NCBI GenBank assembly: GCA_964392415.1
Contig: CAYMPL010000028.1
Location: 1 to 23,599, forward strand
Origin: CAYJMQ01 sp964392415
Lineage (GTDB): Bacteria; Bdellovibrionota; JACOXK01; 2-02-FULL-40-11
Direction of reading: 5' to 3'
DNA length: 23,599 nt
Position 1 is the first letter of the stretch, and each line of letters starts with the position of its first letter. The position numbers and the translations under genes are program-made. The notes below the pieces were generated by a model. The model had not been told where the DNA came from, searched no databases, and saw only the letters and a program-made list of their open reading frames with translations. Positions 22,649 through 23,599 of the stretch are shown piece after piece.

Positions 22649-22684
22649 TAGCAGACTCATTTTTTAAAAAATGAGTCTGCAGCT
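22649..22684. repeat. TAGCA-hairpin-GCAG repeat, copy R3 (perfect 30-bp palindrome)
   Basis: TAGCA begins directly after the enoyl-CoA hydratase TAA. The bases 22651-22680 are a perfect palindrome with arms GCAGACTCATTTTTT and AAAAAATGAGTCTGC. The right side reads TGCAGCTTATGAT, comparable to GCGCAGTATAAT in R1. The ATG of the following gene (22671) lies inside the right arm. Confidence 0.75.
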
Positions 22685-23330
22685 TATGATCGAACTCATG
22701 ACAGCAGTTATACTATTGGTTCTTGGGGGTATGGGGGCATCTCCGGCCTTTCATGCCGTTGAGATTCTTCTCTCTCTTTTCTTCGTTTTCATTGCCCCTA
22801 TCCCCATTTGGCTCCCCATTATTCATCACGTTTTCCAGACCAGTCGCCCGGCATCCATTAAATGGCTAACGTACCTTAGCCTCGGGATTTTCTGGTTCGT
22901 CTTAGGTGTCTGGACTTTCAGACATCAGGAGTTTCTATTTTCATGGCATTTTGATCCCTCGATCTGGATTCAGATCGTGGGGGGGATTTCGTTCGGTTTG
23001 GCCCTCCTTGTCGATTGGCAGGTGATGAAAACACTCGGCGTCAAAAGATTGATGTGTTGGGTTGAATTCAAACAAGAAAAGACGACGCAAGAATTTGTCT
23101 CCGAGGGAATTTATAAATTTGCGCGTCATCCCCGATATGTCGAATATATGCTTATTTCACTGGCGGTTGGATTACTCACAGGATATCTTTTCTTTTTTGG
23201 CTTTTTTCTCTATTTAATTATCTCCTTTGCGATCGCAACCCATTTTGAAGAGCGTGAGCTCGTGCATCGCTTTGGGGATGTCTATCGGGACTATCAGAAA
23301 CGGGTGCCTAAGTTTTTTGTGGGGATTTAA
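22671..23330 (+). CDS. Isoprenylcysteine carboxyl methyltransferase/PEMT-like membrane methyltransferase
   Basis: 219 residues with about five hydrophobic segments. The C-terminal signature region is clear: GIYKFARHPRYVEYML (the G.Y...RHP.Y motif that binds SAM) followed by HFEERELVHRFGDVYRDYQ (the EE..L...FG..Y..Y motif). These define the ICMT/phospholipid N-methyltransferase superfamily. Bacterial members methylate lipids or other membrane-associated acceptors; the substrate here is unknown. The start is uncertain: ATG 22671 lies inside a perfect palindrome, while ATG 22686 or 22698 would fall outside or beyond it, and none has a recognisable ribosome site. It lies 22 bases after the enoyl-CoA hydratase and may be read from the same transcript. 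Confidence 0.82.
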   Translation: MSLQLMIELMTAVILLVLGGMGASPAFHAVEILLSLFFVFIAPIPIWLPIIHHVFQTSRPASIKWLTYLSLGIFWFVLGVWTFRHQEFLFSWHFDPSIWIQIVGGISFGLALLVDWQVMKTLGVKRLMCWVEFKQEKTTQEFVSEGIYKFARHPRYVEYMLISLAVGLLTGYLFFFGFFLYLIISFAIATHFEERELVHRFGDVYRDYQKRVPKFFVGI

Positions 23331-23349
23331 CAGATTAAGAATTTTATAT

Positions 23350-23587
23350 TTATTCTCGATCAAAAGTAATTTTAGAATTTTTATAACAATCGAGTTCTTT
23401 TATTGAAAAACCACCAGGACCGTCATTTAAAACAATTCCCACAGAAACCCATTGATCACCATCGTCCTGTTCACACGTTACAAGAGTTTCAATAGTTACT
23501 TTTTCTGTACGAATTTACTTGACAAGGTTTTTGTGAATTTCTGATTTTATCGACGGAAAATAGCTGGAATACCTCTGAAACGTTCAT
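23350..23587 (-). pseudogene. Small unrecognised gene, apparently broken by a frameshift
   Basis: On the minus strand a good ribosome site (GGGAG) precedes an ATG at 23585-23587 that opens MNVSEVFQLFSVDKIRNSQK and stops after 32 residues. Another frame, offset by one base, runs to a TAA at 23350-23352. It encodes protein-like sequence (VTIETLVTCEQDDGDQWVSV, then GIVLNDGPGGFSIKELDCYK) but has no start codon of its own near its 5' end. The two frames could be joined by removing one A from the AAAAA run on the minus strand (TTTTT at about 23500-23504), which would give one protein of about 78 residues. The region is richer in AT than the rest of the window. It may be a decayed gene, a sequencing error or two unrelated frames. 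Confidence 0.35.
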
Positions 23588-23599
23588 AAAAGCTCTCCC

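Noticed and set aside
22651..22680. R3 palindrome as a Rho-independent terminator
   Set aside because: The A/T run is in the hairpin apex, not after the stem, and no U-tract follows. The same holds for the 17448-17478 palindrome.

Overview
The window looks like a chromosomal segment of a Gram-negative, respiring, heterotrophic bacterium. Lipoprotein-type and Sec-type export signals, a complex I gene block, and a set of fatty-acid beta-oxidation genes all point that way. The gene content (a NarI/HdrD-like membrane Fe-S oxidoreductase beside complex I, linked FadI/FadJ, a heterotetrameric-type pyruvate dehydrogenase E1, and many short interspersed palindromes) resembles uncultured 'Deltaproteobacteria'-type lineages. 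That placement is inferred from style and content only; there is no rRNA or other decisive marker here.

Layout, left to right. 1-1024: the 3' end of an unrecognised gene and a CAP/SCP-domain lipoprotein (+). 1042-1159: a nested inverted repeat between convergent genes. 1161-3315: E1 beta and E1 alpha of a pyruvate/2-oxoacid dehydrogenase (-), divergent from a 2-Cys peroxiredoxin (3421-4005, +) that has a clear sigma70-like promoter with a palindrome in its spacer. 4011-5636: a Na/phosphate cotransporter with a PhoU-like tail (-). 5772-7601: a stand-alone second nuoB, an A-type Fe-S carrier with an unusual Gly/Cys/His tail, and an Mrp/Ind1-type P-loop ATPase (+). 7591-12217: a tight minus-strand operon nuoB-nuoC-nuoD-nuoI followed by a 648-residue membrane Fe-S oxidoreductase of the HdrD/ETF:menaquinone-oxidoreductase type. 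12302-14656: a large exported HEAT-repeat protein (+). 14739-17218: a DAO-family FAD oxidoreductase, an EF-P whose loop tip carries Asn instead of Lys/Arg, and a CpXC-type zinc-binding protein (+). 17309-17413: a possible 34-residue one-helix membrane protein (-). 17531-22648: a beta-oxidation cluster (thiolase, FadJ-type multifunctional enzyme, 3-hydroxybutyryl-CoA dehydrogenase, enoyl-CoA hydratase; +). 22671-23330: an isoprenylcysteine/phospholipid methyltransferase-like membrane protein. 23350-23587: an AT-rich end with what looks like a small frameshifted gene (-).

How the parts fit. Beta-oxidation (17.5-22.6 kb) yields NADH and reduced electron-transfer flavoprotein. Complex I (nuoBCDI) re-oxidises NADH, and the HdrD-like membrane protein in the same operon is a good candidate to pass ETF electrons to quinone. 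The nuoB2 / A-type carrier / Mrp trio suggests Fe-S delivery connected to complex I. Pyruvate dehydrogenase E1 feeds the same acetyl-CoA pool.

Two families of short palindromic repeats are dispersed between the genes. One is built on TGTCATCCTGAGGG...GAAGGATCT. The other is built on TAGCA-[hairpin]-GCAG, and its hairpin arms differ between copies but still pair. Several copies sit exactly on gene boundaries and supply a stop codon or a Shine-Dalgarno-like sequence. No tRNA, rRNA, CRISPR array, transposase or phage gene was seen.
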